Notes under the pieces: model-generated | The model's database searches: none | What the model was told of the DNA's origin: nothing | The model's input: the letters and a program-made list of their open reading frames with translations, nothing else | Program-made: the position numbers and the translations under genes | Shown here: positions 7,826 to 17,929 of the stretch, piece by piece | How the letters are laid out: each line of letters opens with the position of its first letter | How positions within the stretch are numbered: the first letter of the stretch is position 1 | Assembly: GCA_029266035.1 (NCBI GenBank) | Contig: JAJUFH010000010.1 | Span: 24,709 to 88,708 of the forward strand | DNA length: 64,000 nt | Direction of reading: 5' to 3' | Source: Sinomicrobium sp. | GTDB lineage: Bacteria; Bacteroidota; Bacteroidia; Flavobacteriales; Flavobacteriaceae

Positions 7826-9358
7826 ATGCTGAAACAGCAGCTTTCCGGTAAGCTATATATGGTCGTATTGTTTGTAGTGGTAGTTGTTACCATTATGGCA
7901 ACCTATACGCTCAACAGTTTGATCTCTGACGAAGTGGAAGAAGTGAGCAGTGATATTGCACTCCGCAGTTTGCGCAAAAAAAACGACAACCTGCAAGATC
8001 AGTTTAGGCTTCTTCAAAAACCGCTTTTTGACGCCCGTGAGCTCACCGCGAAGCAGTCCGATACCTCTTCGGCATTACAGCATCTTGAAATACTGAGCGA
8101 TATACAGCGCTCAGATAGCAGTGTTGTGAGCATATGGTACGGCATTAAGAGGAAAGACAAAAACCTTGAGATATATCGTCTACGAGGTGACCGTACTGAA
8201 ATATTGTGGGAGGAAAGTCTGGGAGTCACAGCAAAGGTCATAAGAGACCAAAACAGAGTGCTGTGGCGAAACACAGTGTGTTTTGAAACCCCTTTCGGAC
8301 TGGTTTTTTACGGATATGATCTCGATCTACACACTGTTCAACGCCGGTTTTGGGATATTGATATTTACTCTCAGAGTTATGCCTATGTCTTCGATGCAGA
8401 CGGGCTGTGTATGCTGCATCCCGACACAACTTATATAGGTAAGAATGTATTCGAATTTTCTCTGATAAGTCCGTCCGACACCCTCCTCAAAGCTGAAGAG
8501 GGAAGCCAACGCGTGATGGCATCTGAATACTTGCAGCTGGATGTAGTGAATTATATCAGGAGATTGAAACTACAAGGAGGCAGTTACTATCTGTCGGTCA
8601 ATTTTCCGAAGAGTATAAACGAGCAGGATATCAGCCGAATCAAGCAATACAGTTTTTATATCTACCTAATCTCTACACTGCTGTTGCTCTTTGTCTTCTA
8701 CTACTTTGCAAGAGCCGTACTCCTACAGTACCGGAAGCAGGAACAGCTACGTGAAGAAAAGACCTCTCTGGCACTGGAAAAGGAGGTGTACCAGAAAGAG
8801 AGTGCCTTGTTACAGCTGCAGCAGCTCAAAAATCAGATAAACCCCCACTTTCTCTTTAACTCACTAAATGCCCTCTATACCCTTATAGACCACGACACAA
8901 AACTCTCCAAGACTTTTGCCCTTAAGTTGTCGAAGCTGTATCGCTATCTAATACAGTCGCCCAAAGAGGATATCACAGGGGTAAAAGTTGAACTGGAGTT
9001 CATTGATCAATACCTCTTTTTACAAGGAATACGTTTCGGCGATAGAATGCGTTTTGAGACAGAACTTCAAAACCGACAGGCACTGCAGAAGAAAATCCCA
9101 TATCTGTCGCTGCAGACTCTGGTCGAAAACGCCCTTAAACACAATGTCGCTACTAAAAAACATCCGCTTTGTATTAAGATTGTGGTAGAAAGCCACCGAG
9201 TTGTGGTGAGCAATACCTACCAGCCCAAAGAACAAGAGCAACAGGGAAGTCGATTCGGATTGCAATACCTGAGAGGCATTTACGATTTTTACAAGACGAC
9301 CGGTTTTGAGACCAGTATTCGCGACGGTTGGTTTTACTGTGAGCTCCCCTTGCTCTGA
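7826..9358 (+). CDS. LytS-type sensor histidine kinase with extracellular sensor domain
   Basis: 510 residues. There is a membrane helix at about residues 8-28, an extracytoplasmic region of about 230 residues that looks Cache-like (YAYVFDADGLCMLHPD), and a second helix near residue 280. A coiled coil leads to the His_kinase domain: NPHFLFNSL with the phospho-acceptor His341, and the ATP-binding N-box TLVENALKHN. LytS-type kinases normally act with a LytTR response regulator, but none is encoded next to it. The following genes (protease, SusC, SusD) suggest that the kinase senses peptides or related nutrients; that is an inference. Confidence 0.87.
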   Translation: MLKQQLSGKLYMVVLFVVVVVTIMATYTLNSLISDEVEEVSSDIALRSLRKKNDNLQDQFRLLQKPLFDARELTAKQSDTSSALQHLEILSDIQRSDSSVVSIWYGIKRKDKNLEIYRLRGDRTEILWEESLGVTAKVIRDQNRVLWRNTVCFETPFGLVFYGYDLDLHTVQRRFWDIDIYSQSYAYVFDADGLCMLHPDTTYIGKNVFEFSLISPSDTLLKAEEGSQRVMASEYLQLDVVNYIRRLKLQGGSYYLSVNFPKSINEQDISRIKQYSFYIYLISTLLLLFVFYYFARAVLLQYRKQEQLREEKTSLALEKEVYQKESALLQLQQLKNQINPHFLFNSLNALYTLIDHDTKLSKTFALKLSKLYRYLIQSPKEDITGVKVELEFIDQYLFLQGIRFGDRMRFETELQNRQALQKKIPYLSLQTLVENALKHNVATKKHPLCIKIVVESHRVVVSNTYQPKEQEQQGSRFGLQYLRGIYDFYKTTGFETSIRDGWFYCELPLL

Positions 9359-9466
9359 AAAGACGTTCATTCACTCCGTTTTTTTGCCCGTCCACTCCTT
9401 TTCTCTTGGTCTGTACAATTACACATCAGATCTTTAACCGGAATTTAACGAAAAGTTAACCGGAGT

Positions 9467-12028
9467 ATGATAAGAGTTTACCGTATAGTTGTTACCTGTC
9501 TGATATGCTGTTTTCTAAATACTACAGTAGCTCAGGAAAAGAAAAAAGAAGAAGGGAAATCGAAAAAAGATTCTACTGAAACCCCTGCGCTAAAAAAGTA
9601 CAGCGAACTGGTGAGCGAAGGCACATTGAAGAAGGGGCTCTTTAATGTGATAAAGGTAAAAGGCGATTACTACTTCGAGATTCCGGACTCCTTGATGGAT
9701 CGAGAGTTTCTTATTGTAAACAAGATATCTAGCGTGCCACTGCAACTCAACGAGGCAGGCCTCAATAAAGGTATGGAGTTTGAAAACAAGGTCGTTACCT
9801 TCGAAAAAGACAGCCTGTTGAAAAAGGTATGGGTAAAAACTTCCATTCCTATGGTTTCCTCTCCCGAAGAAGATGCTATAACACGTTCGGTGCGCGACAA
9901 TTTTTCATCGTCTATTATAGAAGCTTTCGACATAAAGTCGGAAAACAAAGAAGCGTCTTCCGTGGTAATAAAGGTCAATAAGGTATTCGACGGAAAGGAA
10001 AAGAGCTTTAACGACGTTTTTAGCAATACCGGACTCGGAGGGTCGGCCAAGTCGGCGCTTTCTTATATAGAAGAGGTCAAGGCCTTTCCCGAAAACCTTA
10101 TGGTAAAGTCGAAACTCACCACCTCTGTATCTGAAGGAGAGGCAGCAGTGCCGATTACTATAGGGGTAGCTTGCAATATCGTATTGCTTCCGGAGGTACC
10201 TATGACTCCGAGGTTTATGGACAAAAGGGTAGGGTATTTTACTGAGAAACACTGGTATTTTAACGATGAGCAGCACGCGATGAAAAAACAGGAACTCATT
10301 ACACGATGGCGATTGGAACCCAAGCCTGAAGATGTAGAGCGTTATCTGAAAGGAGAGTTGGTAGAACCAGCCAAGCCCATCGTTTTTTATATAGACCCTG
10401 CCACTCCCGAAAAATGGAGGAATTATATAAAACAAGGGGTGTTCGACTGGCAGGTAGCCTTTGAACAGGCGGGTTTTAAAAATGCAGTTATAGCAAAAGA
10501 AGCTGGAGATGAAGACGAGGATTTTGACATAGACGATGTGCGCTATTCTGTGATTACCTATGCCGCTTCACCCAAGTCGAATGCTATGGGACCTTCTGTA
10601 GTAGACCCCAGAAGCGGAGAAATCTTGGAGGCCGATATCATTTGGTGGCACAATGTAATGACCTCGTTACACAGCTGGATGCGCGTACAAACCGGAGCCA
10701 TAGACCCGAAAGCGAGAAAAAATGTCTTCGACGATCAACATATGGGAGAAGCAGTGCGCTTTGTGTCGTCGCACGAGGTAGGGCATACCTTCGGACTCAA
10801 ACACAATATGGGAGCTTCTTATGCTTTTCCTGTAGACTCCCTGCGCTCTAAGACCTTTACAAGCCGTATGGGAGGTACCGCACCTTCTATTATGGACTAT
10901 GCCAGGTATAATTATGTGGCTCAGCCCGGAGATGGGGTAGAGGCGATAACTCCGAAAATCGGTATATACGACAAATACGCCATTCAATGGGGATACAGCT
11001 GGTTTCCGGAAGAGAAAACCGCAGCGATCCAACTGAGAAAGCTAGTAGAACAACACGCTGGAGACCCTCTGTATTTTTACGGAGAGCAACAGCCTCCTAA
11101 AGACGTGATCGACCCTAGGTCGCAGTCGGAAGATCTAGGAGATGATGCTGTAAAAGCGAGTCTGTACGGGATAGAAAACCTGAAAAGGGTACTTGATCAC
11201 GCCCTGGAGTGGACGAGTGAGGGGGGAGAAACCTATTACCGTACGGGAAAACTCTATATGGGAATAATAGGGCAGTGGCAACTTTACAACAATCACGTGA
11301 TGAACAATGTAGGCGGAATCTATCTCAACAACACTGTTCACGGTGATGGGAGAACTTCGTACATAGCTGTTCCCTACGAAAAACAACAGGCAGCTGTACA
11401 GTACCTCAACGAGCAGGTCTTTACCACGCCCGAATGGCTGTTTGTAAACGACATCATCAACAAGACCTATCCTCTGAAAGATTCCCCTCTTGGGCCTTAT
11501 GAGTACTCCCCTTATACCTTGGCTAGAGAGTTGCAATACGATCTGATGTACAATCTGTTAAAAGACGACAGGTTGTTACGCTTGTTAGAATCGGAAATAT
11601 ATTCTTCTGAGGATACAAAGACCTTTACGGTAAATGAGCTCTTCGAAAGCATCAGTAAAAAGCTGTTCGGAAAAACGGTGAAGGGGCAATCGCTTAGTGC
11701 CTTCGAGAGAATGGCGCAGAAAAATTACGTAGATGTACTCATCGTAGACCTCAATAAAATTTTTGAGAAAACCTCGCGTAAAAACCTGCAAATACCGTCA
11801 TCTTTGCAAATTCCAATGCTCTGTAAGCAGGTAAAAGACAGTGAGGTGTCGGTTAGAAATATAAATTTTACGGCACTCAAGCGAGTGTCGGAAGTGACGT
11901 CTTTCAAGAAAGGAGAATTGTACACAGTACTGCAATTGCTCGAAAAAAAGAAAAACAGAGGAGACCGTGTTACCCGGATGCACTATTTAGACCTGATAGG
12001 GCGTATCAAAGAAGCTATTAACAACTAA
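9467..12028 (+). CDS. Secreted zinc-dependent metalloprotease (DUF5117/DUF5118 type)
   Basis: 853 residues with a signal peptide ending in VAQ at about residue 23 and a lysine/glutamate-rich segment after it. The middle has the metzincin motif HEVGHTFGLKH (His436, Glu437, His440, His446), followed by SIMDYARYNY, which fits a Met-turn. The long N-terminal part corresponds to the DUF5117/DUF5118 regions of Bacteroidota zinc proteases. It is probably exported to the periplasm or surface. SusC begins eight bases after its stop, so the three genes are almost surely one operon, and cleaved peptides are the likely cargo. I see no clear promoter in the 108-base gap before it, so read-through from the kinase gene is possible. 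Confidence 0.87.
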   Translation: MIRVYRIVVTCLICCFLNTTVAQEKKKEEGKSKKDSTETPALKKYSELVSEGTLKKGLFNVIKVKGDYYFEIPDSLMDREFLIVNKISSVPLQLNEAGLNKGMEFENKVVTFEKDSLLKKVWVKTSIPMVSSPEEDAITRSVRDNFSSSIIEAFDIKSENKEASSVVIKVNKVFDGKEKSFNDVFSNTGLGGSAKSALSYIEEVKAFPENLMVKSKLTTSVSEGEAAVPITIGVACNIVLLPEVPMTPRFMDKRVGYFTEKHWYFNDEQHAMKKQELITRWRLEPKPEDVERYLKGELVEPAKPIVFYIDPATPEKWRNYIKQGVFDWQVAFEQAGFKNAVIAKEAGDEDEDFDIDDVRYSVITYAASPKSNAMGPSVVDPRSGEILEADIIWWHNVMTSLHSWMRVQTGAIDPKARKNVFDDQHMGEAVRFVSSHEVGHTFGLKHNMGASYAFPVDSLRSKTFTSRMGGTAPSIMDYARYNYVAQPGDGVEAITPKIGIYDKYAIQWGYSWFPEEKTAAIQLRKLVEQHAGDPLYFYGEQQPPKDVIDPRSQSEDLGDDAVKASLYGIENLKRVLDHALEWTSEGGETYYRTGKLYMGIIGQWQLYNNHVMNNVGGIYLNNTVHGDGRTSYIAVPYEKQQAAVQYLNEQVFTTPEWLFVNDIINKTYPLKDSPLGPYEYSPYTLARELQYDLMYNLLKDDRLLRLLESEIYSSEDTKTFTVNELFESISKKLFGKTVKGQSLSAFERMAQKNYVDVLIVDLNKIFEKTSRKNLQIPSSLQIPMLCKQVKDSEVSVRNINFTALKRVSEVTSFKKGELYTVLQLLEKKKNRGDRVTRMHYLDLIGRIKEAINN

Positions 12029-12036
12029 TGACTTAA

Positions 12037-15000
12037 ATGAAACCTGATCTGATGAAACAAAGTTTACTAATATTTTTAAGCGTATTGCTGTTACCTGTAG
12101 TAGGGTTTGGTCAGCAAATGCGCAGCGTAAGAGGAGAAGTGTTTTCGGCTACCGACGGCATGCCCTTACCCGGTGCCTCGGTATATGTCGATTCGCAGTC
12201 GGTAGCCAATGAAACCAGTGTAAGTGGTATCATTGAAAGTACTGGTATTGGTACCGTTACCGATTTTGACGGGAAGTTCTCCCTCGAAATTCCGGAAGGG
12301 ACAAAAAGACTGGTAGTGAGTTATATAGGATATGCGTCTCAGACGCTTTATGTAACCGACAAAGAGATCTATACCATCCGTTTGGAAGAGGAAACTAGCG
12401 CTCTTGGTGAGGTGGTGGTCACCGGGTATCAGAAGGTGGAAAAGCGCAAGCTCACTTCTGCAGTGACCAAAGTTGAGATGGACGAAGCACGGCAGATAGG
12501 AGTGTCTAGCGCAGATATGTTGTTGCAAGGGCAGGCGGCCGGTGTGGTAGTGACCCCGCAAACTGGAGCACCCGGAGCACCCGCAAAAATAAGGATAAGA
12601 GGAACAGCCTCGCTGTCCGGTCCGCAAGACCCGCTGTGGGTGGTCGATGGATTGCCTCTAGAAGGAAATGATGTTCCCGACTTTACCGACAAAGACAATA
12701 TCGATCAGCTGCGCAACTATTCCATCGCCGGAATTAACCCCGACGATATAGAGGACATCACCATTCTAAAAGATGCCGCAGCTACTGCCATATACGGAGC
12801 TAGAGCAGCAAACGGAGTTATTGTAGTAACCACCAAGAAAGGGAAAAAAGGAAAGATGAGAGTGAATTTTTCCGCAAATACCTTTTATACAATGAAGCCT
12901 GATTTTGACAAGCTCAACCTGATGAATGCCAATGAAAAGGTGGATTTTGAGCTCGGACTTGCCCGACGTACCGACCTTGATTTCAGGACGGAAAAAGGAG
13001 AGGTGATGCGTATACTCGAAGCTGCAGGAGAACTGGATACATTCCGAAACGACGGTTTTGCAGCACTGGGAGCAGGTACTCGTGAAGCCATAAACTTGCT
13101 TAGAAGAAGTCAAACCGATTGGGGAGACCTCCTGTACCGCGCAGCGGCCAATACGCAGTATAGCTTGAGTATTTCAGGAGGTGGAGAGCGTTCAGATTAC
13201 TACTTCTCTTTGGGGTATTACGACGAAGAAGGAACTACAGTAGGAACCGGTTTTGAACGCTATAATATTACGCTGAAAAACAACTATCAGCTATCGGATA
13301 AACTCGATGTTGGTGTATCGCTCTTTGCCTCTCAGTCCAACAGAGAGTCTTATGTGACCGGTACCGATGCCTTTACCAATCCGTCCAACTATTCGCGCAA
13401 TGCCAATCCTTATCTCACACCTTACAACGAAGGCGGGTCGTATCGTTACGATCAGGATATAGAAGGCTTTGAAGGAAGATATGTGCCGTTTAACTTTCTC
13501 GAAGAGAGGAAGAACACTTCTTACAATTTGGAGAACAATGCGCTTAAAGCCATTATCGACGCTTCTTACAAGATTACCGACGACCTGAAGATATCTACCC
13601 AGTTAGGACTTCAAGTAGACAAGAACAGCACAGAGAAATACGCTGCGGCAGAGTCTTATTTTACCCGTAAAATGCGGGAGAGAACCCGTCGTTATGATTC
13701 AGATGCCGGAGACTATTACTATTTTTTGCCCGAGGGCGGAATTATACAAAACTGGGAGGAGAGCTTCTTCCAGTACAATTGGAAATCCCTTTTAGAATAC
13801 AATACGAGAATAGGAGAAAAACACGAAATCGACGCTATGATCGGATCTGAACTCCGCAGGTCAGAATCGAAGATGATCGCTACTCAAGGTTTTGGCTACG
13901 ACGCAAAAACGCTTACTACCACTCCTATCATGTTTCCGGGCGAAGACGACGCCAGCGAAAGCATATACAGAGCTTACGAAAGAAATAGCATAGAAAATGC
14001 CTATGCTTCGTTTTACGCTACGGCATCTTATACTTACAACAGAAAGTACACGGTGTTTGGAAGTGTGCGTTACGACGGGTCGAACCTGTTTGGGGTAGAC
14101 CCCAAATACAAATACCTGCCTCTGTGGTCGGGTTCTGCCTCTTGGCTGGTAAGTGAGGAAGATTTTCTTAAAGACAGTAAGCTGATCTCCAATTTAAGGC
14201 TTAGAGCTTCATACGGTTTGCAAGGAAATATAGACCGAAATACCTCTCCATATGTTATCGGAGAGTACAACAGAACATCTATACTTCCCGGAAACAGCGA
14301 GCAGACTGTAGTGGTGACTGCACCGCCCAACGACAAGTTGCGATGGGAGAAAACCGCAAACTACAACTTCGGTGCCGATTTAGGCTTGTTCAACAACAGG
14401 ATAGCGATGGCTTTCGATATATACAAACGAAAGAGCTCCGACCTGATCGGGATGAGGTCTGTTCCACTCGAAAACGGATTTGAGTTTACCAATCTCAACT
14501 GGGCACAGGTAACCAACAAAGGTTTTGAGCTGGCTATAACGACTCGAAATATTGTGACCGATAATTTCCGATGGACCACCAATATTAATATCGCTCACAA
14601 CAAGAGTAATGTAGACAAGATACAGATCAGAGAAAACAGTTTCTTGCCTTCGCGTGAAGGACTTCCGGTAAATGCAGTCTTTGCTCTGAAAACAGCCGGG
14701 ATAGATGAAAATGGCTATCCTATGTTCTGGAAAGGAGATGAAAAAGTAAGTGCTGTAGACTTCTTTAAACTCTCCGATCCTTGGGCCGATTTCCTGCCCG
14801 GGTTTATGACAGAGTACAACCTTAGCAACGAAGAGTTCAGAAATCTCTTTACCTATGTAGGAGATAGAGACCCCAAATACAGCGGGGGAATCATCAATAA
14901 TTTTTCTTATAAGAATTTTGATCTCACCGTAGCGGCCAGTTTCAATCTCAAACAGACTGTGGTGAAAAACCTTCCCTACAATTCCACTCAGGTAGACCGC

Positions 15001-15399
15001 GGACAGAATTATACCACCGATATATTGAACGCCTGGTCGCCTCAGAATACCGGATCTCAATTGCCCGGTATCGTTGGAGAAACTTCCGGCACAGGAGATT
15101 CGTGGATGGCTTATAAGTGGTTTGCCGATCAGAATCCTATCAGTACGATGTCGTACCTCGATACTTTTGTAGATGAAATGAGCTATTTGAGGATATCCAG
15201 TATCCGACTGGGCTACAACTTGCCCGAATCGGTAACCTCAAAACTGAATATAGACAATATAAGGTTTAGCCTGGAGGGGCGAAACCTCTTTGTAATCAGT
15301 TCGAATTACAACGGGTATTTTGATCCGGAAACCTATGGTAATATCTACGCACAGCCCATAGCGAAGTCTGTGGCGCTGGGCCTTAATGTATCATTCTAA
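12037..15399 (+). CDS. SusC/RagA family TonB-linked outer membrane protein
   Basis: 1120 residues: signal peptide (to about residue 27, ending GFGQ), a carboxypeptidase-regulatory-like domain (residues about 30-115, SVRGEVFSATDGMPLPGASV), then the plug with VVVTGYQ, LLQGQAAGVVV, IRIRGTASL and DPLWVVDG. The C-terminal two thirds is a beta-barrel that ends in an aromatic-poor VALGLNVSF strand. These proteins form the TonB-driven pore under a SusD lid and import oligomers. Here the partner protease suggests peptides or glycopeptides. A second in-frame ATG at 12052 gives a more typical signal peptide start. Confidence 0.95.
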   Translation: MKPDLMKQSLLIFLSVLLLPVVGFGQQMRSVRGEVFSATDGMPLPGASVYVDSQSVANETSVSGIIESTGIGTVTDFDGKFSLEIPEGTKRLVVSYIGYASQTLYVTDKEIYTIRLEEETSALGEVVVTGYQKVEKRKLTSAVTKVEMDEARQIGVSSADMLLQGQAAGVVVTPQTGAPGAPAKIRIRGTASLSGPQDPLWVVDGLPLEGNDVPDFTDKDNIDQLRNYSIAGINPDDIEDITILKDAAATAIYGARAANGVIVVTTKKGKKGKMRVNFSANTFYTMKPDFDKLNLMNANEKVDFELGLARRTDLDFRTEKGEVMRILEAAGELDTFRNDGFAALGAGTREAINLLRRSQTDWGDLLYRAAANTQYSLSISGGGERSDYYFSLGYYDEEGTTVGTGFERYNITLKNNYQLSDKLDVGVSLFASQSNRESYVTGTDAFTNPSNYSRNANPYLTPYNEGGSYRYDQDIEGFEGRYVPFNFLEERKNTSYNLENNALKAIIDASYKITDDLKISTQLGLQVDKNSTEKYAAAESYFTRKMRERTRRYDSDAGDYYYFLPEGGIIQNWEESFFQYNWKSLLEYNTRIGEKHEIDAMIGSELRRSESKMIATQGFGYDAKTLTTTPIMFPGEDDASESIYRAYERNSIENAYASFYATASYTYNRKYTVFGSVRYDGSNLFGVDPKYKYLPLWSGSASWLVSEEDFLKDSKLISNLRLRASYGLQGNIDRNTSPYVIGEYNRTSILPGNSEQTVVVTAPPNDKLRWEKTANYNFGADLGLFNNRIAMAFDIYKRKSSDLIGMRSVPLENGFEFTNLNWAQVTNKGFELAITTRNIVTDNFRWTTNINIAHNKSNVDKIQIRENSFLPSREGLPVNAVFALKTAGIDENGYPMFWKGDEKVSAVDFFKLSDPWADFLPGFMTEYNLSNEEFRNLFTYVGDRDPKYSGGIINNFSYKNFDLTVAASFNLKQTVVKNLPYNSTQVDRGQNYTTDILNAWSPQNTGSQLPGIVGETSGTGDSWMAYKWFADQNPISTMSYLDTFVDEMSYLRISSIRLGYNLPESVTSKLNIDNIRFSLEGRNLFVISSNYNGYFDPETYGNIYAQPIAKSVALGLNVSF

Positions 15400-15409
15400 A
15401 AAAGCACAA

Positions 15410-16726
15410 ATGAAAAAGTTTTTTCACATTATAGCATTCCTAACCGTCGGGCTTTTAGTTGCGAGCTGTGACAAATATCTGGATATAGAACCAGAGGGTA
15501 GGGTTATCCCAAAAACCCTCGAAGAGAACAGAGCCATGATGACCACGGCATACAGTGCCTATCCCAAGCACAAGTCGAGACTGGCTTTCCGTACAGACGA
15601 ATTGGTGTTAGACGAATTGGGTATGGATGTGCCCTATTACCTCGATGTGTATCGATGGCAAGACGTCAATCCCGATCCGCAAACCGTAGCCTATCCTTGG
15701 ATACAGTTTTACAATACTATTTTCTACACAAACCACATTATCAATGAGGGAGTAAATACTATAGAAGATTCTGCGGAGAAGGATCAGCTTGTAGGAGAAG
15801 CATACGCCCTACGAGCTTATGCCTATTTCGACCTGATCAATATGTATGGAAAACCCTTTGGCGAATCGTCGGCAACTGATAAAGGGGTGCCACTGGCACT
15901 CGAAATCGATCTGGAGCAGGTGTTTAAACCCTCCCCTGTGGCTGAAGTTTATGAACAAATACTCTCCGACCTGGATCAGGCTATTTCTCTATTGACCGAA
16001 GACAGCTGGGAAGCGGGTTATAACTATCGTTTTTCACTTGCAGCAGCCTATGGATTTAAGGCGAGAGTACACCTCTATATGCAGCAGTGGGACAAGGCGT
16101 TGGAAGCTGCAGATAAGGCTCTGAGCTACAACAATACTCTGGTAAACCTCAACGACAATCCTATATTGCCCAACAGTTACAATTCGCCCGAGTCTATACT
16201 TGCCCTCGAAGACGTATATGAAGCAGCGGTAAACAACGCAGCTTATATATCCGACGAACTGATCGCAGAATACGACGCGACAAACGACTTGAGGTTTGGG
16301 CTTTATTTTGTGCCGAGCGGTTCACAGTACAAAACCGGAAAGGGAGGAGCACAGGAGTTTAAGTGCTCTATCCGCACCTCCGAACTCTATTTGATCAAAG
16401 CGGAAGCACTGATGCAGTTGGACCGTTTGGAAGATTCCAAGACTGCATTGTTCTCATTGCTCGAAAACAGATATGCCACGGCTTATTTTCCGACTTTAAA
16501 GACGGAGATAGAACAGATGGACAAAGCAGATTACGGCCTTGCCCTGTTGGAAGAGCGCCGCAAAGAACTCGCTCTCGAAGGTCACCGTTGGTTCGACCTG
16601 AGAAGGAGCGACCGCAAAGAAATACAGCACAGCTTTGATGGAGAGGTGTATACCCTTCAACAAGAAGATCCGAGATACACCTTGCCATATCCAAGTGATG
16701 CAAGGCTCAACAATCCGGAGTTATAG
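15410..16726 (+). CDS. RagB/SusD family nutrient-binding outer membrane lipoprotein
   Basis: 438 residues from the ATG at 15410, 10 bases after the SusC stop. An upstream in-frame ATG at 15386 would overlap susC and spoil the signal peptide. The lipobox is LVASC with Cys20. Then come DKYLDIEPEG, the SusD opening, and TPR-like helices with AYALRAYAYFDLINMYGKPFG. The C-terminal part has LALEGHRWFDLRRSD, a strong family marker. SusD caps the SusC barrel and captures ligand. It is somewhat shorter than the usual 480-550 residues. Its end is five bases from the end of the convergent reductase gene. Confidence 0.93.
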   Translation: MKKFFHIIAFLTVGLLVASCDKYLDIEPEGRVIPKTLEENRAMMTTAYSAYPKHKSRLAFRTDELVLDELGMDVPYYLDVYRWQDVNPDPQTVAYPWIQFYNTIFYTNHIINEGVNTIEDSAEKDQLVGEAYALRAYAYFDLINMYGKPFGESSATDKGVPLALEIDLEQVFKPSPVAEVYEQILSDLDQAISLLTEDSWEAGYNYRFSLAAAYGFKARVHLYMQQWDKALEAADKALSYNNTLVNLNDNPILPNSYNSPESILALEDVYEAAVNNAAYISDELIAEYDATNDLRFGLYFVPSGSQYKTGKGGAQEFKCSIRTSELYLIKAEALMQLDRLEDSKTALFSLLENRYATAYFPTLKTEIEQMDKADYGLALLEERRKELALEGHRWFDLRRSDRKEIQHSFDGEVYTLQQEDPRYTLPYPSDARLNNPEL

Positions 16727-16731
16727 AATAA

Positions 16732-17784
16732 TTAAATGTCGTCGTAATCCACGGTGATCGTAGCGGTCACCGGGTGCGACTGACAGGTGAGTACAATGCC
16801 TTCGGCGATTTCGCTGTCGGTAAGAATTTGGTTTGTCACCATTTTTACCTCACCCTCTGTAACCCTGGCCATGCAACTACTACATATTCCTCCTTGGCAG
16901 GAATAAGGGACGTCGATGTCTCTATCCAAGGCAGCGTCCAGAACTCTCTCCGACTGCGACATGGTAAACTCAAACTCTTCCTCATCTACAATAAGTTTTA
17001 CCTTGGTCTGTCCGTTGAGATTTTCATCCAGTGGCTCCTCTTCGGCAGATGAGGTAAAGAGTTCGAAATGTATGTTTTCTGAAGCTATACCGTTTTCCTG
17101 AAGTGTATCAGACACAGTGTGAATCATATCTTCGGGGCCACAGAGGTAGAAAGCGTCAAATACCGAATCTTTCTCTTTGTTTTTTACCACATAATTTACA
17201 GTAGCCCGTTCAATTCTTCCGAATAGCGCGTTGTCTTCCTCACTGCGCGAATAGAGGTAATAAACAGTGAGTCGATCGGGATAAGCAGCAGCCAGTGCAG
17301 AAATGTCATTTTGGAACATGGTCTCGGCAGCGCTTCGGTTGCCGTATACCAGCACAAAGCGACTTTGGGGTTCTTCGCGAAGAAGAGCATTCACAATCCC
17401 CATAATAGGGGTAATCCCGCTTCCCGCAGCGAAAGCTCCTATGGTACGTGTTTTGGAAGCGTCGGGGGTAAAAGTGAAATGCCCTTCGGGCTCGTGTACT
17501 TCGAGCATATCACCTACTTTTAGCGATTCGTTGGCGTATTTTGAGAAGGTGCCGTTTTTTACCTTTTTAATTCCTACCGATAAGTGCATTCCTGAAGGAG
17601 GCGAACAAATGGAGTACGAACGCCTCAACTCCTTTCCGTCGAACTCCTTTTTTACGGTGACGTACTGTCCGGCTTTGTGACGGAAGAGATCTTTCAAATC
17701 CTCCGGAATTTCGAAAGTGACCGTTACCGATTCAGCGGTATTTTGTTCTATCTGGGAAACCCGCAAAGGGTGAAAATGTGACAT
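16732..17784 (-). CDS. PaaE-like ferredoxin-NAD(P)H reductase (FAD / 2Fe-2S)
   Basis: 350 residues. The FAD-binding barrel carries RRSYSICS and the NAD(P)-binding domain AAGSGITPIMG. The C-terminal plant-type ferredoxin domain has the cluster motif CQGGICSSC (Cys-x4-Cys-x2-Cys) plus a distal Cys in LTCQS. The layout matches the reductase subunit of phenylacetyl-CoA epoxidase and related electron-transfer reductases. No paaABCD genes are nearby, so a general role as electron donor is safer. The ATG at 17784 is preferred over an upstream frame extension to 17868 because a perfect -7 element lies between them. Confidence 0.85.
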   Translation of the reverse strand: MSHFHPLRVSQIEQNTAESVTVTFEIPEDLKDLFRHKAGQYVTVKKEFDGKELRRSYSICSPPSGMHLSVGIKKVKNGTFSKYANESLKVGDMLEVHEPEGHFTFTPDASKTRTIGAFAAGSGITPIMGIVNALLREEPQSRFVLVYGNRSAAETMFQNDISALAAAYPDRLTVYYLYSRSEEDNALFGRIERATVNYVVKNKEKDSVFDAFYLCGPEDMIHTVSDTLQENGIASENIHFELFTSSAEEEPLDENLNGQTKVKLIVDEEEFEFTMSQSERVLDAALDRDIDVPYSCQGGICSSCMARVTEGEVKMVTNQILTDSEIAEGIVLTCQSHPVTATITVDYDDI

Positions 17785-17799
17785 AGTCTTATTTTTCCA

Positions 17800-17807
17800 C
17801 AAATTTA
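17800..17807 (-). promoter_or_regulatory. -7 promoter element TAAATTTG for the PaaE-like reductase
   Basis: Perfect TAnnTTTG on the reverse strand, 15 bases upstream of the ATG at 17784. It fixes that ATG as the start. Confidence 0.6.
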
Positions 17808-17929
17808 CGCAAAATAGTTGTTTTAGGGAGGCTTTTGAGGAGGTGTAAGCAGCTGTTTTATCGCTCATCGATTACTTTAATTACACAACAATCAGCTATT
17901 TCCGACTAAAACATTAAATTTGAAGCAAG

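Noticed and set aside
12166..12698. Reverse frames of 153 and 89 codons inside susC
   Set aside because: They lie wholly within a clear SusC coding region and show shadow-type composition.
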